This document shows positions 1-8,795 of a DNA stretch of 64,000 nt, piece by piece; position 1 is the stretch's first letter, and the number at the start of each line of letters is the position of its first letter. The DNA is taken from contig NZ_JANHDI010000001.1 in NCBI RefSeq assembly GCF_024494595.1, positions 553,515 through 617,514 of the forward strand, read 5' to 3'. A model generated the notes under the pieces. The model did not search any database. It saw nothing but the letters and a program-made list of their open reading frames with translations, and had not been told where the DNA came from. Source of the stretch: Halobellus rarus. Lineage in GTDB: Archaea; Halobacteriota; Halobacteria; Halobacteriales; Haloferacaceae. Made by a program: the position numbers and the translations under genes.

Positions 1-200
1 TCCACTCGTTCGACTTTCGTCCGGCCGACGCGCTCGACGGCCTCCTCGCGGTCGAGTTCGCCGTCGATGTACCGAGCGAGTACGAGGTCCTCCCACAGGT
101 CTTCGAGACCGCGTTCGAGTGCCCGTTCGAACACCTCGGATTCCGGAAGCTCTCGGGCTTCCGCGATCTCACGGACCCGGTCGGAAATTTCGGCGGCCAT
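1..200 (-). CDS. Antitoxin-like small protein, 3' end cut by window edge
   Basis: The reverse strand opens with ATG at 200-198 and stays open to the window edge, giving at least 66 residues beginning MAAEISDRVREIAEARELPE. The protein is short, helical and very acidic, with a segment that reads ESEVFERALERGLEDLWED. This layout resembles haloarchaeal antitoxin-like proteins that sit before a PIN-domain toxin; that is family resemblance only, since the partner would lie outside the window to the left. A TATA-like TTTAAG lies about 25 bases upstream (near 224-231), consistent with a leaderless transcript. The C-terminus is missing. Confidence 0.55.
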   Translation of the reverse strand, partial: MAAEISDRVREIAEARELPESEVFERALERGLEDLWEDLVLARYIDGELDREEAVERVGRTKVERV

Positions 201-429
201 ACCGTACGATTGCTCGGCAACGTTCTTAAATCCGTGTCCGCCGTTCCGACGAGATCCTGACTGGGGCCTCTGTCTACTGCGGCCATTTCCGGATGCCCGC
301 AGAGACACCGTCTATCGGCAAAAATGGCGGCCTCTGCACTCATAGGGTTCGTCGTCGCCGAGCGCCACCCCGGCTCGGAACGGTGCCGTCGTCATCGGCC
401 GGTCGGCGCTACGGACGGAAGTCAGAAGA

Positions 430-487
430 ACGTTCGGAGACGTCGGTGCCGAGAAATCAAGAAGACGTTCGGAGACGTCGGTGCCGA
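430..487. repeat. Two-copy 23-base direct repeat downstream of aIF2-beta
   Basis: A 23-base unit starting ACGTTCGGAGACGTC occurs at 430-452 and again, identically, at 465-487, with a period of 35. The second copy stops three bases short of the aIF2-beta stop codon (490-492, reverse strand), so the repeat lies in its 3' untranslated region. The rest of 201-489 shows no gene I can support. Confidence 0.8.
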
Positions 488-489
488 AT

Positions 490-1098
490 TCAGACGACGC
501 GGGCGAACGCCAGCGTCCCGCTCGTTCGCTCGACGATCGCGCGGACGGTCTGGCCCTCGCGCGCGCCGGAGACGAAGATGGTGAATTTCCCCTTCTCGGC
601 GACGCCGTCGCCCTTCCGGCCCGTGCCGGTGATCTCCAGTTCGTAGGTCGTCCCCTCCTCGACGGCGGGGCCCGAGGAGGACTGCGTCTTCGCCGCGCGC
701 TTCGCGACGGGTCGGAACGCGCCGCAGGCCTCACAGCGGAGCATGTCGACGCCGTCCTCGGTGACGAGGCGGGTGTCCGGGAGGCCGCACTCCGTACAGG
801 TGACGTACTCGGCGACGTACTCGTCGATGGCGGCCTCGAAGTCCGCGACGGTGAACGATCCGTTGTAGCGCGCGCGGTTCTCGTCGAGTTGTCCGTTCGT
901 CCCCAGTTCGCGCTGGACGTTCCGGTGGACGTGCTCGACGTCGCGGCCGAGCGCGTCGGCGATGTCGCCGATGTTCGTCAGCCGGGTGAACGCCCCGTCG
1001 GTCTCGCCCGCGGGGTCGGGAATGCTGAGTCGTGACTGCTCTTCGTTCCGCTCCGGGAGCGCGTCGAGCGCCCTGTCGAGTGAGTCGGCGTAGTTCAT
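490..1098 (-). CDS. eif2b: Translation initiation factor aIF2 subunit beta, with C-terminal TRAM-like domain
   Basis: This 202-residue protein is the beta subunit of the archaeal initiator-tRNA-binding GTPase complex aIF2. The central part has the aIF2-beta/aIF5 fold, and a four-cysteine zinc ribbon follows: CTECG near residue 101 and CEACG about 20 residues later. Residues about 145-202 form an added domain (TYELEITGTGRKGDGVAEKG) typical of TRAM RNA-binding modules, an extension known in haloarchaea and absent from most other archaeal beta subunits. The start ATG (1098-1096) has a TATA-like element near 1121-1128. It reads leftward and its stop abuts a direct repeat. Confidence 0.93.
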   Translation of the reverse strand: MNYADSLDRALDALPERNEEQSRLSIPDPAGETDGAFTRLTNIGDIADALGRDVEHVHRNVQRELGTNGQLDENRARYNGSFTVADFEAAIDEYVAEYVTCTECGLPDTRLVTEDGVDMLRCEACGAFRPVAKRAAKTQSSSGPAVEEGTTYELEITGTGRKGDGVAEKGKFTIFVSGAREGQTVRAIVERTSGTLAFARVV

Positions 1099-1182
1099 AC
1101 TCGCAAAAATGGGTGGGGCCGTATAGCCGTTCCGTGTGCCGTGTTCGCCCGCGACGATCGGCGGTGACTTCGGACCGCTGAG

Positions 1183-1572
1183 TCACTCCGCGCGGGGCGA
1201 GACGACCACGAGGTTCTCCTCGTCGACCAGGTTGGACAGCCGATCCCGATTCCCCGGATCGAACTGCCGCTGGCAGCGACGCGTCCACGAATCGGACGCC
1301 GCGACCGAGTGTGTATCCGTCTCAACGGACGCCGCGCCGCTGCACTCACCGGTCGAGCGGGCGGTGGACGCGTCCTGACCCGTCTCGGGTGGCCGTGCGT
1401 CGGTCCCGTCGTCCTCGGTCGCAGTCGTCGCGTCGTCTGTCGTTCGATCCCTTCGATGCTGGCGTGCGTGTCGGACGTTGGTGCTCACTGGTATCGGCGT
1501 CGGCGGACGTTCGTACGGCGGTACGCGGATCGGAAACAGGTCACTCGCGTACGCGTACGAGAGGCATATCAT
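1183..1572 (-). CDS. Hypothetical protein, Arg/Asp/Thr-rich
   Basis: An open frame of 129 codons fills the gap between aIF2-beta and deoxyhypusine synthase on the same strand. I do not recognise it. Residues 30-95 are low complexity (T, D, R, G), and the last 35 residues, including NRDRLSNLVDEENLVVV, look like a folded element. An AT-rich promoter (TTTATTATAG, about 1588-1597) lies 20-25 bases upstream of the first ATG, which argues that something is transcribed leftward from here. In GC-rich DNA such a frame could be fortuitous, and the start is uncertain. Confidence 0.4.
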   Translation of the reverse strand: MICLSYAYASDLFPIRVPPYERPPTPIPVSTNVRHARQHRRDRTTDDATTATEDDGTDARPPETGQDASTARSTGECSGAASVETDTHSVAASDSWTRRCQRQFDPGNRDRLSNLVDEENLVVVSPRAE

Positions 1573-1652
1573 CAGCGACGGCCGTATCTATAATAAAAGT
1601 TTATGGATCAACTGACGAGGAACGATTCCGCGCTCGGTGACCGATCGAAGAC

Positions 1653-2762
1653 TCAGCGGTCCGGGGCTTCGGCCCGCTCCCGCGCGGCGGCGACGACGAG
1701 CGGCAGCGTGACAGTGGCGTCGCCGACGACAGTCACGTTTCGCGCCGACTTCTCGAGTTTCCCCCACGAGCGGGCCTCGTCCAGCGTCGCTCCCGAGAGC
1801 CCGCCGGTGTGGTCGGGGTCCATCGTCAACTGCACGGCGTAGTCGTAGGCGTCGGGGATCGTCAGCATCGTCTGGAGGACGTAGTTCTTCGGGACGCCGC
1901 CGCCGACGACCATCGCACCGGCCCGGTCGGCGTCGAACGCGAGGTCCGACAGGTGCGTCATATCCCCCAGCGCGTCCAGTCCGAACTCGGAGGTCTGCGA
2001 GTAGATCCACGCCTGAATTCCCAACACGGAGTCCTGGATCGCCGGACAGTATATCGGGACGTCGTGTTCGTAGGCGGCGGCGGCGACACCGGCGTCCTCT
2101 TCGACGTTTCGCTCGCGGTTCTGCTCGGCGTTGGCCCGGCCGAGTTCCGCGGTGAACTCCTGAATCGACACCCGGCGCTCGACGGCGGGAAAGACGTTGT
2201 CGCGGAGGTGCGACTCGAACAGCGCGAAGTGCTCCTGGGGGAGATAGACGTTGTAGATCCGGTCGACGCCCTCGTCGCGGAGGCGCTCGTCGTGATCGCG
2301 CGGCGTCTCGCCGGTCGGCTCGGCGTCGGGCGCGGCGGGATGGGGATCGTGCGGCTCCGCCCGTCCGTGGTGGTGTTTTCCGCCGACCGCCTCGATGGCG
2401 TCGTGCGTCAGGTTCGCGCCCGTCGTCACCAGCGCGTCGATGTGTCCGTCGCGGATGAGATCGACGACGATCTGGCGCATCCCGGTCGGCACCATCGCCC
2501 CCGCGAGGCCGAAGAAGTTCGTCACGTCCTCGCGAGCGAGCATCTCCGCGTACACGTCGACCGCTCGGTCGACGGTCGCCGCACCGATCCCCGCCTTGCC
2601 GTACTCGGTCGCGAGTTCGCCGACGGTCATCCCGCCGCGGACCTGCGCGTGGCCGATCGGCGACTCGTGAAACTCCTCGCGGTCGGGCTCGTGGGATTCC
2701 TCGTCCGCCCCTGAGGGGGATTCGGAGCCCTCTGCGCCGCTCTCGTCGCTGTCGTCGCTCAT
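1653..2762 (-). CDS. dys: Deoxyhypusine synthase
   Basis: Makes deoxyhypusine on aIF5A by transferring an aminobutyl group from a polyamine donor to one lysine. The 369-residue protein shows the family landmarks: NFFGLAGAMVPTGMR near residue 82, the NAD/polyamine-site stretch VTTGANLTHDAIEAVGG near 112, and GGGVPKNY with the enzyme-intermediate lysine at about K292. The N-terminal 30 residues are acidic and probably disordered, and residues about 130-155 form a His/Pro/Ala-rich insertion. Its substrate, aIF5A, is encoded 5 kb away at 7695-8069, next to agmatinase. Confidence 0.95.
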   Translation of the reverse strand: MSDDSDESGAEGSESPSGADEESHEPDREEFHESPIGHAQVRGGMTVGELATEYGKAGIGAATVDRAVDVYAEMLAREDVTNFFGLAGAMVPTGMRQIVVDLIRDGHIDALVTTGANLTHDAIEAVGGKHHHGRAEPHDPHPAAPDAEPTGETPRDHDERLRDEGVDRIYNVYLPQEHFALFESHLRDNVFPAVERRVSIQEFTAELGRANAEQNRERNVEEDAGVAAAAYEHDVPIYCPAIQDSVLGIQAWIYSQTSEFGLDALGDMTHLSDLAFDADRAGAMVVGGGVPKNYVLQTMLTIPDAYDYAVQLTMDPDHTGGLSGATLDEARSWGKLEKSARNVTVVGDATVTLPLVVAAARERAEAPDR

Positions 2763-2858
2763 ACACCGTTCTGTGCGGTCCGGTCGGTTATGCTTCGCGA
2801 TCCGTCGGGAGAACTGCGCGCTTCTCGATCCCCGTCCCGCGATCGGTTCTGTGCCCTC

Positions 2859-3554
2859 TCAGTCCGCTCCGACCCCCAGTTCCGTCTCCGCGGTCGCGAG
2901 GTCTCGCATCCCTCGCAGCGCGACGGCGACGAACCCGACCTTCGAGACGATGTCGAGGTACGTGAACACGAGGACCTGCGTCTCCGGGAGGAGCAGGCCG
3001 ACGCCGGTGGGCGCGAGCAGCCACACGACGGGGTAGAGCGTCCAGACGACGACCGTGAGGTTCCGAAGCGTCACGAACGCCGACTCCTGTCGCGTTGAGG
3101 CGAACGAGGCCCGACGCGGGAGCGTCCGGACCAGCAGCCAGACCAACACGAGGTACGCCAGCGTCCCGACGCCGAACAGCAGGTACCGTGTTATCCCGCC
3201 GGCCGCGGTCGCGGCGACGCCGGCGACGATGACGACCGCGTCCACGGCCACGAGCGCGCCGATCACGCGGCGGCCCGGCTGCGAGAGCAGTGCGAGATAC
3301 AGCACCATAAGCGGCGTCGTCAGCAGCCAGTCGGTGTAACGGACGATTTCGACGCTCGACCCGGCGACCGTGATCGTCCCGTAACCGAACGCCATTATCA
3401 GGTACGCGACGGCCGCGATGCCGGTGATACCGAACAGGACCGCAGAGAGGTCGCGGTTCTCGCCGCCGAGGAGGAGGCGATACGCCGTCGGCAGCGTCCC
3501 CGCGGTCATACCCGCGACGCCGACCCACAGCCACAGCGTGGTGCTGAACTCCAT
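2859..3554 (-). CDS. sop2: Sensory rhodopsin II (phoborhodopsin)
   Basis: A seven-helix retinal protein of 231 residues, acting in the membrane as a light sensor. Helix C reads RYTDWLLTTPLMVLYL: R72 and the counter-ion D75 are kept, but the proton-donor aspartate of pumps (BR D96) is Y86, which excludes an outward proton pump. Helix F has WTLYPVVWLL with Y174, the transducer-coupling tyrosine, and helix G has YLDIVSKVGF with D201, S204 and the retinal lysine K205. This residue set and the wording of helices C, F and G match sensory rhodopsin II of the Halobacterium salinarum type. It starts one base after the stop of the upstream HtrII gene, so the two form an operon led by the transducer. 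Confidence 0.93.
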   Translation of the reverse strand: MEFSTTLWLWVGVAGMTAGTLPTAYRLLLGGENRDLSAVLFGITGIAAVAYLIMAFGYGTITVAGSSVEIVRYTDWLLTTPLMVLYLALLSQPGRRVIGALVAVDAVVIVAGVAATAAGGITRYLLFGVGTLAYLVLVWLLVRTLPRRASFASTRQESAFVTLRNLTVVVWTLYPVVWLLAPTGVGLLLPETQVLVFTYLDIVSKVGFVAVALRGMRDLATAETELGVGAD

Positions 3555-3555
3555 C

Positions 3556-5895
3556 TCAGTCGCCCCCCGCTCCGTCGCCGTTTCGAGCGCGCGGATCGGC
3601 CGGATCGAACCCGTCGGCCCGCAGTCCGGCGTCGGAGCCGCTCCCGTTGGTCGCCGGGACGGATCCGTTACCCCCCGGATCGACGCCGGTGTCCGCCGAG
3701 AACTCGCTCGACCCGGCGCGCTCGTCGACCGTGAAGTCTTCGAGCACCGTCCTGAGTTCGCGCGCCTGTTCGGTCAGTTGCTCGGCCGCGTCGCTCACTG
3801 TCGTCATCGTGCTGGTCTGTTGTTGCGCCGCCGCCGCCGCGTCCGTCGCCTCCTCGGCCGTCTGATCGCCGATGGCCGCGACGTCGTCGACGCGATCGAC
3901 GACCGACGTCGCCGAGGACGCCTGCTGTGCGGTCGCGTCGCGAATCTCCTGGATGGAACTGTCGGTCTCGTCGACCGCGGTCGCGACGTTGTCGAGCGCG
4001 TCGATCGCGGCCTCGACGGTCTCGACGCCGCTCTCGATCCGCGCCTGCGTCTCCGTCATCGCCGTCGTGGTCTCGCCCGCCCGCGCCTGGATGCGGTCGA
4101 TCCGGTCTTCGATCTCCGCGGCCGACTCGGCGGTCTCCTCGGCTAGCTGCTTGACCTCGTCGGCGACGACGGCGAACCCGTCGCCCTCTTCTCCCGTTCG
4201 TGCCGCCTCGATCGAGGCGTTCAGCGCCAGCAGATTCGTCTCCGCGGCGATGTCGGTGATCACGTCGACGACCTCGCTGACCGCGTCCAACTCCTCGGCG
4301 AGCGCGGTCACTTCTTCGGCCGTCTCGGTGGTCGTCTGTTCGACCGCGTCCATCTCCTCGATGGCGCGTTCGGCGTGCTCTTGGCCCTCTTCGCCGACCT
4401 CGGCGGCGCGCTCTGAGGCCTGCGCCACCTCGTCGACCGTGGCGGCGATCTCCTCGGCCGACGAGGAGAGCGCGTCCATCTCCGTCGAGACCTCGTGGAG
4501 CGCCTCGGTCTGCCGTTCGGCCCCGTCGGAGATCTCGGTCGTCGCAGTCGTCACCTGCGAGGAGGCGTCCATCACCTCGTCGGCTCCGTCGTCGACCCGC
4601 TCGGCCGCGGTGACGACGTGCTCGGAGAACGCCTTGACCTCGCCCATCGTCTCCGAGACCGCGTCGAGCATCTGATTGAACGAGGCGGCGATGTCCGCCA
4701 TCGCCTCGTGTTCCGTGTCGGTGTCGAGACGCCGGGTCAGGTCGCCGTCGGCGACGGCGTCCATCACGGTGCCGTACTCGGCGGCGGTCGCCTCGAGCGT
4801 CTGGTTCTTGCGCTCGATCGCCTCCTTCTTCTCCTCGGTCGCGCGGATCTGCGAGCGCAGTTCCCCCCGCATCTCGTCGAAGGACCGATACAGCGTCCCG
4901 AACTCGTCGGTGCGCGTCGTCGAGAGGTCGACGTCCAAGTCGCCCTTCGCCATCGCGTCCGCGCGGCCGGCGAGCTGTCGGAGCGAGACGATGGTGTTCG
5001 ATCCGACCACGACGCCGACGAACGCCAGGCTCACGAGCGCGAGCAGAATCAGCCCGACGACGAAGGAGGTGATCCGGTCACCGAGCGCGTAGGCCGTCGC
5101 CCGGTCGGACCGCGCGAGCACCGTCCACTCCAGCGTCTGCATCTCGGCACCGGCGACGAGCAGGTCCTCCTGCTCTTCGAAGCCACCCGACAGCGCCGAA
5201 ACGTCCCCTTCGTAGTCGGTCAGGAGCCGTTCGCTCTCGGGGTGGGCGACGATCCGGCCCTCCCCATCGACGACGACCGTCGAACCCTGGCCCGCCGTCC
5301 GGGCGAACGACTCGGTGTGGGACTTGAGGTCGATCATGTAGATGAGCGCTTTCCCCTCCGTCCCCTCGACCAGCGAGATCACCGACACCACCGGGAAGTC
5401 GACGACCGGAACGGTGAACGGCGCGGTGACGTGGGTGTCGTCGGTCCCCTCGAACGTCGGCGGGTCGGTGGCGAACGGGGCCCCCGCCTCGGCGGGATTC
5501 ACGCCCTCCATCCGCGGCATCGAACTGGCCTGAATCGTTCGCTCCTCCGTGTCGTAGTAGTGGATGGCCACGACGCCCTCCGGGAGCGCGTCGCGCTCTG
5601 CGGTTTCGGTCAGGTGCCTCGATATCGCCGCCGTGTCACCCGACGCGATCACCGACCGCGTCGAGTGCAGTCGCACCTGTCCTTCGATTCCACTGATCCA
5701 CGTGTCGAGTTCGGCCGCCCGCGTCTCCGCGGACGTCCCCAACTCGTTTCTGACCTCGTCTTCGAGCGCGGCCGACGTCTCCTCCTGCACGACGAAGCCG
5801 AACCCGACGACGAGCGCCACGACCGCGAGCAGGGCGACGCCCAGTTTCGCCCCGAAACTCGATCGGACGGACTCGAACATTCCTGACCGTTTCAT
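3556..5895 (-). CDS. htr2: Phototaxis transducer HtrII with large extracellular sensor domain
   Basis: A 779-residue methyl-accepting transducer that partners sensory rhodopsin II. TM1 spans about residues 17-36 and TM2 about 277-299. The 240 residues between them resemble a dCACHE ligand-binding domain, as in the H. salinarum HtrII that also senses serine, unlike the short loop of Natronomonas HtrII. Two HAMP-like stretches follow (about 300-420), then a long coiled-coil signalling domain with the conserved tip [20 protein letters not shown] and [12 protein letters not shown]. The last 50 residues are Gly/Asp/Ser-rich. The ATG lies about 27 bases from a TATA-like element (5920-5926). The stop is one base before the rhodopsin start. 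Dual light and chemical sensing is inferred from the domain layout. Confidence 0.92.
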   Translation of the reverse strand: MKRSGMFESVRSSFGAKLGVALLAVVALVVGFGFVVQEETSAALEDEVRNELGTSAETRAAELDTWISGIEGQVRLHSTRSVIASGDTAAISRHLTETAERDALPEGVVAIHYYDTEERTIQASSMPRMEGVNPAEAGAPFATDPPTFEGTDDTHVTAPFTVPVVDFPVVSVISLVEGTEGKALIYMIDLKSHTESFARTAGQGSTVVVDGEGRIVAHPESERLLTDYEGDVSALSGGFEEQEDLLVAGAEMQTLEWTVLARSDRATAYALGDRITSFVVGLILLALVSLAFVGVVVGSNTIVSLRQLAGRADAMAKGDLDVDLSTTRTDEFGTLYRSFDEMRGELRSQIRATEEKKEAIERKNQTLEATAAEYGTVMDAVADGDLTRRLDTDTEHEAMADIAASFNQMLDAVSETMGEVKAFSEHVVTAAERVDDGADEVMDASSQVTTATTEISDGAERQTEALHEVSTEMDALSSSAEEIAATVDEVAQASERAAEVGEEGQEHAERAIEEMDAVEQTTTETAEEVTALAEELDAVSEVVDVITDIAAETNLLALNASIEAARTGEEGDGFAVVADEVKQLAEETAESAAEIEDRIDRIQARAGETTTAMTETQARIESGVETVEAAIDALDNVATAVDETDSSIQEIRDATAQQASSATSVVDRVDDVAAIGDQTAEEATDAAAAAQQQTSTMTTVSDAAEQLTEQARELRTVLEDFTVDERAGSSEFSADTGVDPGGNGSVPATNGSGSDAGLRADGFDPADPRARNGDGAGGD

Positions 5896-5919
5896 CTACG
5901 CCACGTAGCGAGACCTCGA

Positions 5920-5926
5920 CTAAAAG
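5920..5926 (-). promoter_or_regulatory. TATA box of htr2-sop2 operon
   Basis: On the reverse strand CTTTTAG sits 25-31 bases before the htr2 ATG (5895). This is the spacing of archaeal leaderless promoters. No separate promoter is visible for the rhodopsin, whose start follows the transducer stop by one base, so both genes are probably expressed from here. Confidence 0.6.
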
Positions 5927-5989
5927 TCCGACCCGCTGATTATCCGGCGTGATAACGCCTATATCAGTCCTGTGGCCGATTTCCGCGCC

Positions 5990-6787
5990 TCACAGTCCAG
6001 TCGGGTGTTCGAGCACCGTCGTCTCGACGCCCCACCCCGAAACGAGGTCGGCGAGCGCCTCGACGCCGAACGTCTCCGTCGCGTAGTGACCGGCGAGGAA
6101 AACGGTTACTCCGGCCTCGCGGGCCTCGTGGTAGACCTGCTGTTTCCCCTCGCCGGTGACGAGGGCGTCGACGCCCGCCTCGGCCGCTTCGCCGAGCCAA
6201 TCCACGCCGGAACCGGTAACGATCGCGACCGCTCGGATCTCCTCGGGACCGAAGTCGAGCACGTGGGGGTCCCGACCGCCGGTGTCGAGACCGGCGAGTC
6301 GCTCTCGCAGTTCCGCGACGCCGTAGGCGTCCGACGCGCGGCCGCGCTGACCGATCGTGACGGGACCCAAGGACCCGAACGGCTCGCGGGTGTCGGCGTC
6401 GAGACCGAGGTAATCGGCGAGTCCGGCGGCGTTCCCGAGTTCCTGGTGCCCGTCGAGCGGGAGGTGTGAAACGTACAGCGCGAGGTCGTTCTCGACGAGC
6501 GCGGACACGTTCTCGTACTCGCGGCCGGTCACGCGGTCGAGGCCGCCCCAGACGAGGCCGTGGTGGGTCACGAGCAGGTCCGCGCCAGCGTCGGTCGCGG
6601 CCTCGATCGTCGCCGCCGCGGCGTCGACGGCGAAGGCGACGTGGTCGACCCCTGGCGACGAGTCGCGCCCGGTGCGGGCGAGGTCGCCGGGACCGACCTG
6701 AAGGCCGTTCGTGCTGGCGTCGACGTCGGCGTAGGAATCGGTGTCGAGTCGCTCGTCGAGCCTGCCGGTGAGCGTCGAGAGTTGCAT
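5990..6787 (-). CDS. Nif3-like dinuclear metal-centre protein (DUF34)
   Basis: A 265-residue member of the Nif3/YbgI family, widespread hexameric proteins with a two-metal site and unsettled function, often labelled GTP cyclohydrolase 1 type 2 homologue. Metal-site motifs are visible: LLVTHHGLVWGG near residue 70, YVSHLPLDGH near 104, and AGHYATETFG near 231 with the closing His and Glu. Length is normal for the family without the extra middle domain. It reads leftward with its own likely TATA element near 6811-6819. No neighbour points to a specific substrate. Confidence 0.88.
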   Translation of the reverse strand: MQLSTLTGRLDERLDTDSYADVDASTNGLQVGPGDLARTGRDSSPGVDHVAFAVDAAAATIEAATDAGADLLVTHHGLVWGGLDRVTGREYENVSALVENDLALYVSHLPLDGHQELGNAAGLADYLGLDADTREPFGSLGPVTIGQRGRASDAYGVAELRERLAGLDTGGRDPHVLDFGPEEIRAVAIVTGSGVDWLGEAAEAGVDALVTGEGKQQVYHEAREAGVTVFLAGHYATETFGVEALADLVSGWGVETTVLEHPTGL

Positions 6788-6860
6788 ATATCGGTCGACG
6801 AGCGCCGGGCGTTTGTATCTGTATGGACCGTCCGCGTTCGCCCGACGGTGTCGCCGGCCG

Positions 6861-7688
6861 TCACCCGTCCGCGTGCGAGAACACGAACTCCCGGCAGAGC
6901 TTCGCCGCCAGCGACGCCGCCTGGCCGTCGTCGCGGTCGTTGACCTCCACGACGTCGAACCCCTCGGCGTAGGGGGCGACTGCCCGGACGGCGTTTCGCA
7001 TCTCCCGCGGGTCGAGCCCGAACGGTTCCGGCGTCCCCGTCCCCGGCGCGAAGCCCGGATCCGCGGCGTCGACGTCGACGCTCAGGTACGTGCTGCGCCC
7101 GTCGAGGTGGGTTTCGAGGTCGAAGTCGGGAACGTCTTCGGGGGCGACGACCGTCACGTCGTCGGAGTCGGCCCGCTCCCACTCCGTCGGCGAGCCGGTC
7201 CGCGCGCCGAGGACGACCGCCTCCTCGACGTCGACGTCGAGCGAGTCGTGGCCCTCCAAAATCCGCCGTGTCACGGTCGCGTGGCTGTACTCGTTCCCGT
7301 CGTACGCCTCGCGGAGGTCCAGATGCGCGTCGAGGCAGACGAACACGTCCGGCGAGACGGCCTCGACGCCCGCCGCGGTGACGGTGTGCTCTCCGCCCAA
7401 CAGGAGTGGCAACGCGTCTCCGCGGACGACGTCACGGAGTTCTCCGGAGAGCCACGCCAGGTACTCCGCGGCGTCGTCCCAGGCGCGGACGTCGCCGTAA
7501 TCGCACACGGAACAGTCCGAAAAACGCAGGTCGGTCCGCCGGTCGTAGTCGTCGAACGGCCGGGCGAACCGCCGGATTCTCTCGGGACCGAAGCGGGTCC
7601 CGGGTCGAAACGAGGTCGAGATATCCAGCGGGGCGCCCACGACGACGTACGCGGCGTCGGTACGCGATGCGGTCGCCCCTGGGAACAT
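6861..7688 (-). CDS. speB: Agmatinase / ureohydrolase family
   Basis: A 275-residue arginase/agmatinase-family hydrolase, which would cleave agmatine to putrescine and urea in the cytoplasm. The binuclear manganese motifs are present: LLGGEHT near residue 96, LDAHLDLR near 119 and SVDVDAADPGF near 198. The ATG comes seven bases after the stop of aIF5A, so the two genes share a transcript. That link to hypusine chemistry is informative: the enzyme may supply or recycle the polyamine used in aIF5A modification. The exact substrate (agmatine or a related guanidino compound) is inferred from context. Confidence 0.88.
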   Translation of the reverse strand: MFPGATASRTDAAYVVVGAPLDISTSFRPGTRFGPERIRRFARPFDDYDRRTDLRFSDCSVCDYGDVRAWDDAAEYLAWLSGELRDVVRGDALPLLLGGEHTVTAAGVEAVSPDVFVCLDAHLDLREAYDGNEYSHATVTRRILEGHDSLDVDVEEAVVLGARTGSPTEWERADSDDVTVVAPEDVPDFDLETHLDGRSTYLSVDVDAADPGFAPGTGTPEPFGLDPREMRNAVRAVAPYAEGFDVVEVNDRDDGQAASLAAKLCREFVFSHADG

Positions 7689-7694
7689 CTCCGA

Positions 7695-8069
7695 TCAGAC
7701 GATCTTCCGCTGGCCTTCGTAATCGAGGTATTCGATCTCGTCGTCGGGCGAGAGGTCCTCGCCCTCGGGGATGCGCATCGTGAACGTCTGGTAGGTGTCG
7801 AGGTCCATGATCTGGGCGTCGCCGTCGGTGACGGAGACGACCTGTCCCTGCTTGCGCTCGATGATCGGCACCCACACCTTCGCGTCGACCGGCTGGCTCA
7901 GCGAGCGCTTCTTGTCGTCGAAGACGCCTTTCCCCTCGACTCGCGCCTTGGCGCTGCCGTGTTTGCCGGGTTTCGCGGTGCTGTAGGCGTTGATCTTACA
8001 CGGCGAGTCGTCCATCATCACGTAGCTGCCTTCCTGCAGTTCGCGGACCTGCTTCTGCTCTTTCGGCAT
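7695..8069 (-). CDS. eif5a: Translation initiation/elongation factor aIF5A
   Basis: A 124-residue factor that binds ribosomes and helps with difficult peptide bonds. The N-terminal SH3-like domain carries the hypusine loop [14 protein letters not shown], with the modified lysine at K36; the C-terminal OB-fold ends in YEGQRKIV. Deoxyhypusine synthase for this lysine is at 1653-2762. The ATG has a TATA element CGTTTATACC about 23-32 bases upstream (8092-8101). It heads a two-gene unit with agmatinase. Confidence 0.96.
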   Translation of the reverse strand: MPKEQKQVRELQEGSYVMMDDSPCKINAYSTAKPGKHGSAKARVEGKGVFDDKKRSLSQPVDAKVWVPIIERKQGQVVSVTDGDAQIMDLDTYQTFTMRIPEGEDLSPDDEIEYLDYEGQRKIV

Positions 8070-8153
8070 ACGTCGGGATTGTCGTGTGGTCGGTATAAAC
8101 GGTTTGGAAACGGCGCGTGAGTTCGGTGAGACCCCGGAACTCTCGACTCCCCC

Positions 8154-8594
8154 TCAGGCGTCGTCCGGGTCGCCCTCGGCCGGTCGCCGGCCCGAGTGCT
8201 CGTCGGACCGCCGACGCGTCTCGTCCTGCCGCCGGGTGAGGCTCCCGAGCGAGCCGGCGGCCACGTTCGGGAGGCTGGCACTCAGGAGAATCGCCGCGGT
8301 CGCCTCGCCCGCCGTGTCCAAGAGCGGGAGCAGGAACTCGATCGGAAACGGCAGCGGCGCGTCGGCGACGACCGAGAGCGCGACCAGTCCGGGAATCAGG
8401 ACGATCCCCCACGCCATCGCCGTCATAAGTCCGTGCCACGCTCCCTCGGCGGGATCCTCACCGGCGAGGTACCCCGCGAGCGCGCTCCCGGCGAGGCCGC
8501 CGACGAGCGTGACCCGTCCGGTCGCGGCGAAGACGAGCCCCTCGCTGCAGGCCGCGAGTGCGAACCCGCCCGCGACGGCCCGCCATCGCGTCAT
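8154..8594 (-). CDS. DUF5518-type membrane protein
   Basis: A 146-residue protein with about four hydrophobic segments rich in Gly and Ala, including GGLAGSALAGYLAG followed by WHGLMTAMAWGIVL, the pattern of haloarchaeal DUF5518 proteins. I chose the ATG at 8594 (MTRWRAVAGG) over a longer frame starting at 8732, because a TATA-like GATTTATCC lies about 27 bases upstream (8618-8626) and the extension is Arg-rich with no membrane character. The tail after residue 120 is charged and probably cytoplasmic. Function unknown. No gene is seen in 8595-8795. Confidence 0.7.
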   Translation of the reverse strand: MTRWRAVAGGFALAACSEGLVFAATGRVTLVGGLAGSALAGYLAGEDPAEGAWHGLMTAMAWGIVLIPGLVALSVVADAPLPFPIEFLLPLLDTAGEATAAILLSASLPNVAAGSLGSLTRRQDETRRRSDEHSGRRPAEGDPDDA

Positions 8595-8795
8595 ACTCGC
8601 GCAGTCGTCGGTTCGTCGGATAAATCCACGTGTCAAATGTTCAATGGTGATAACGAGATCACGGCCGTTCCCGCGTCGGAGTCGGCACCGAGTGAGGGGA
8701 CGCCCGTCACTGTCGGCGAGGACGACCGCCACTCTCAGCGATGAAGACGGTACGACTCCCGGCGAGAACGAGCGCTATTCCCGGCGAAGTCGGTA

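Noticed and set aside
2859..3554. Rhodopsin considered as a proton or chloride pump
   Set aside because: The donor position is Tyr (Y86), not Asp; helix C has D75, so not a chloride pump; and a transducer gene is adjacent.
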